Below are positions 60,601-64,000 of a stretch of 64,000 nt of DNA, in pieces. The number at the start of each line of letters is the position of its first letter. The stretch's first letter is position 1. The notes below the pieces were generated by a model. That model had not been told where the DNA came from and did not search any database. It saw only the letters and a list, made by a program, of their open reading frames with translations. This DNA is from Trichoplax adhaerens. Its lineage: Eukaryota; Placozoa; Uniplacotomia; Trichoplacea; Trichoplacidae. A program made the translations under genes and the position numbers. The stretch is from the NCBI RefSeq assembly GCF_000150275.1, contig NW_002060987.1:11501-75500 (forward strand), given 5' to 3'.

Positions 60601-63600
60601 TGTTAGCTGGATAAATTTAACCGCTTCATTACTTTACAGATGAGGGCTCTATTGATCCGGATCTAGTCCAACTTGTTGCAGGTTTGGCAGACGACATTTC
60701 TAGTAGTCAAATATGTGAGACCATACCTGATGATGGCGAAGTTAGTGTTCTCTACGGTAGCGGTGCTATTAATGACTCCATGTCTGACGAAAAGCTGCGG
60801 TTGGAAAAGGAGGAATTAGAGGAAAGTCTGGAAATGTCTCAGGCGTGGAATTGTAAAAGTACCATTACAGAAAACTTGAACGATTCGTAAGTATTGCATA
60901 AAGTCAATGCTACAAAATTAGATTTATTTTAGCCGCAAAGAAAAGTACTTCTACTTGAGTACCAAGAATTACGTACTTCTGGCATATTATGTTATCAAAG
61001 ATATGCTTATTAACCTAAAGCCATTTTAATTTTGTAGGTTAAGCTCTCAAAATATGTTATTTACTTCTCCGGAATCTACCTCTGGCGATGCAAGTCATAT
61101 ATTCCAGCTAGATGGCGCAGACGATTCTTCGTCAACGGAGAGTCTAGAAGATGCTGCAAGTGATTTATCAAGTAATGACCAACCAGTTACGCATAAGTTA
61201 GCAGATAGTTTGACCAAATTGAAGAGAATTCGCAGGAAAAGCTCGGTAGTCAACCAGATGGTGGCATCTATACCTGTGACTCCAGGCAAAGATGATAAAT
61301 CGTTAGACATTCCGCATCGATCGCAACAATCCGATCATGAAAGTAAAATAAATCGCAAAAGAAAATTGCAACCAATAGTAGCCGTTGCACAAATTATTTC
61401 TGGTAAAGGTAATACAAAATTACCGATCGAATCAACTAATCAGAAAGTGACGTCCACTGCTCAAACAGATGATGAAAAAAGCTTAGCGGTAGCAAAGATA
61501 AAATCTGTACCAGTTCTCAAATTTTTAGATAAGAATACAAAAACTGATATTTTTGACGGAACATTCGATTCTCAAATGAGGGATGAGTTGGTAGTTGATG
61601 ATATGCAAAGTTTAGAAAAGTCGGATCATTCGTTAAGCGCGAGTCAGGTACAAAGTCCTAGCAAGAAATTAAAGGGACAAGGTATTGACGATAGGACAAT
61701 GAAAAGTTGTGATTTTAATTTTGATGAACAAATGAGAAGAGATTTTCGTGTTGATAAAAACACCGCTAATATTCATGGGAAGAAACAACCTTTAGCAACT
61801 CAACGTGGTAACGCGACATTGATGCGCTATTTTAGCAAGGTCACAAAGGTGCAACAGGACGGTCATTCTGAGGTGGCAACCCCGACCAATTTAAATCAAA
61901 CTTTAGGAAAGCAGGATGACATAACCAGTACAATAAATGATACTTCAAATACGACTGCAGTAGCATCAAATGCAAGTAATGACGAAAATTTATTGCATAG
62001 TCCAGCTGAATCATTGCTATGGTCATCTCTTGGCTCTGGCAGTATTACATTTCCTACCTGTAATAATAGGACTACGTCAGAAGATGTCATGGTCAACTTA
62101 TCATTTCCGTCTCCAATACATAGCTCGCCTAATAGTAATACACCGCCATTAGCGAATTCTCCGAATCAACATAGCAATACCAGCGATAGCTACTTTGTTG
62201 GAAGGGCAGCATCGCAAATAGGAGAGAATATGCATCATCATAATGAAAGTCAACTTGAATTATGTGAAAGTTTAGAGCCGTTGTCTTCATTTGGTTCAGT
62301 TCGTGAAGGTAATGATGCTCATGATACTACATTAGATTCTGATATTCGGCCAGTTTTGACCAGTTCCCTAGAAGATAAGAAATCACAGCTTTCGAGTGCT
62401 CTACCTGTGAAAATTCAAACTGATATTAGTTATAGGAATCTCTGCTACAGGTTAATAAAAGAACTTAACTGAAAATTCTACATTTATCTATTTTGTATTT
62501 CTCTACCACAAAAGATATCTTTTTACGACAAATTGCTTCTTTAATAGCCTACCTTTAAATGAATCTGGTGTTTGGAGACCGAATTGCGATCCACCGTCAA
62601 AAGAAGATATCTTGTCAACTTGCTCACAAGTTGGTGTACTAGGGGCTAAATTTGTTGAACCATATTGTAGTGAGGCGGTAGATATACCTCGGCGACCAAA
62701 GTAAGATTTATTTGAGAAAGGAGTATTTAATGTTAAATCCAAATAAAAGTCGAAGAATACGGTAGTGTTTCAACGTGTTTATGCATGTATTTAAATTATT
62801 ACTTAACTAAATAGCATCATTGTAATTAATGTGTACAGAGAAATTCAAGGCCGATTTTTGAGAGTTAAATCAGATAAGGTTAGTTGTGTGAGTTAAAATG
62901 TTATAGACGATTGGAATGCCTTAAGCTTATACGGTATACTTCGCTTGCTCTTTCAAATATGTAACTTATATTGCACCTGGCCTTGATGGAAAGATTTCAG
63001 AGCTACCGAAATTCGAATCTGGAAATAATAACACTGTATATATTAGTGGCTTAAGCCATTGGCAACTTATTTTAAGCAATAGCATTCATCCGTACTTACG
63101 TCATTTTATGAAATCAAGTTACAATGACTTAAATTATGATCGTAAAGTGCCGAAGGAAATCCTCCCGGTAATTAACTCTGTGCGTAAAGCGGATGCAGTT
63201 ATTACACCCTGTAAAGGTCCACCCACTAGAAAATCTATTTGTAATGACATCGAAAAGAGATGGAAAAGTAGCAAAAAGGTAGTCAAATTAAGTGCGTCGA
63301 CAGAATCGAAAGAACAGTTTTTACCTGAAGACTATTCGATAAACGTAAGTAATTTTAATATATTTCGGTCATTATAAATTTTACCTTACTTTAAACATCG
63401 GTGCCGTTTGTTTGTATATGCTATTTATTTAGTTTCAAGATGATACCAGAAAACTGAATCGTGTTAGGGGTCTCGATACACACGATTGTGATCTTGTGAT
63501 ACGAAGTAGTTTTCACAATCCAAAGGATGGAAAAGCTTCACGAGAGGTTTTTTTATCGTAATACTCTTCAATGATAATTAAATTAATTAATATATAATAT

Positions 63601-64000
63601 AAATGCAGCCTTCGATGAGTTCAGCTTTAATACAACAGTAATGTTTTTCAATTAGGTTGAACATTTAACGACTTTAAGTTTGGAATTACATATTGGAACC
63701 AGGAAGGATTTGTCTCCTGATCCAGAATTCGATTCAGTTTTGGGGATATTTTATCATGTTCATAGAGATATTCCTGATGGTGATGCCTTAAGGAAAGAGA
63801 TTACAGGAATGATTTTGGTCGATACGAAATTGCAGAAGGTTCCATCATCCTTGCATGAGCATGATGAATTGAATATAGCTGATTTGGGTTTGACTAGCAC
63901 ACAAAAATCAGCGACGATAGATAACGACCCAACAGTAGAAGAGGAACACCGCTCAAGTAGTAGCTTCAGGTCTCGTAAATCCCAGTACCAGAGACAATTG
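57623..64000 (+). CDS. REV3L: DNA polymerase zeta catalytic subunit REV3, copy 2 (5' part, cut by window edge)
   Basis: A second REV3 in tandem, same strand, about 1.9 kb after copy 1. Exons seen: 57623-57966, 58263-58337, 58560-58641, 59158-59239, 59326-59446, 59650-59744, 59816-59920, 60033-60120, 60209-60300, 60465-60563, 60640-60886, 61038-62450, 62548-62700, 62839-62878, 62994-63344, 63433-63546, 63656 onward. That is about 1,282 codons with no stop or frameshift. The N-terminal domain is about 60% identical to copy 1 by eye ([38 protein letters not shown]). The middle is disordered and keeps a full REV7-binding-type motif (VWRPNCDPPSKEDI). The last visible exon begins VEHLTTLSLELHIGTRKDL, the exonuclease-like fold. 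The polymerase domain lies beyond the window, so activity cannot be judged. Exon sizes 2, 3, 4, 7, 8, 14 and 16 equal those of copy 1. Confidence 0.96.

Overview
The window is animal nuclear DNA. It is AT-rich, its genes are dense with short GT-AG introns, and it carries clear animal orthologues (KDM1A, TMEM181, RWDD1, a sucrase-isomaltase/maltase-glucoamylase-type enzyme, RCAN, REV3L). It is littered with self-complementary GTACAGTAC-type repeats. Together these suggest an early-branching metazoan, and my best guess is a placozoan (Trichoplax/Hoilungia group). That assignment is inference. I rebuilt exon models by hand from splice sites, reading phase and remembered family motifs. In each multi-exon model the exon lengths sum to a multiple of three and every junction keeps phase.

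Layout: 1-6011 (minus) holds two near-identical intronless genes for an ankyrin-like/DUF4246 protein. Copy 1 runs off the left edge and has a one-base frameshift; copy 2 is intact. Between them lies a decayed copy of the KDM1A 3' end. 8261-13463 (minus) is a complete 17-exon KDM1A (LSD1). 15962-19857 (plus) is TMEM181, with a textbook AT-AC U12-type intron. 21291-22959 (plus) is RWDD1. 23466-34554 (minus) is a 15-exon gene for a 2,725-residue membrane-anchored double GH31 glucosidase with a roughly 900-residue Ser/Thr stalk; its first GH31 module has Asn in place of the catalytic Asp. 34.6-38.2 kb is gene-poor. 38215-40329 (minus) is RCAN (calcipressin). A tRNA-His gene at 40801-40872 lies between 47-bp inverted arms. 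41465-43465 (plus) is an intronless multi-pass membrane protein I cannot assign.

45090-64000 (plus) contains two tandem, full-structure paralogues of REV3, the catalytic subunit of DNA polymerase zeta. The first is complete (35 exons, about 2,184 residues). The second is cut by the right edge after about 1,282 residues. REV3 is normally single-copy, and the two copies differ in the REV7-binding motif and in the integrity of the exonuclease-like region. This tandem pair is the most notable feature of the window.

The neighbours do not form one pathway. Common themes are local duplication (DUF4246, the KDM1A fragment, REV3) and expansion of hairpin-forming GTACAGTAC repeats in the intergenic DNA.
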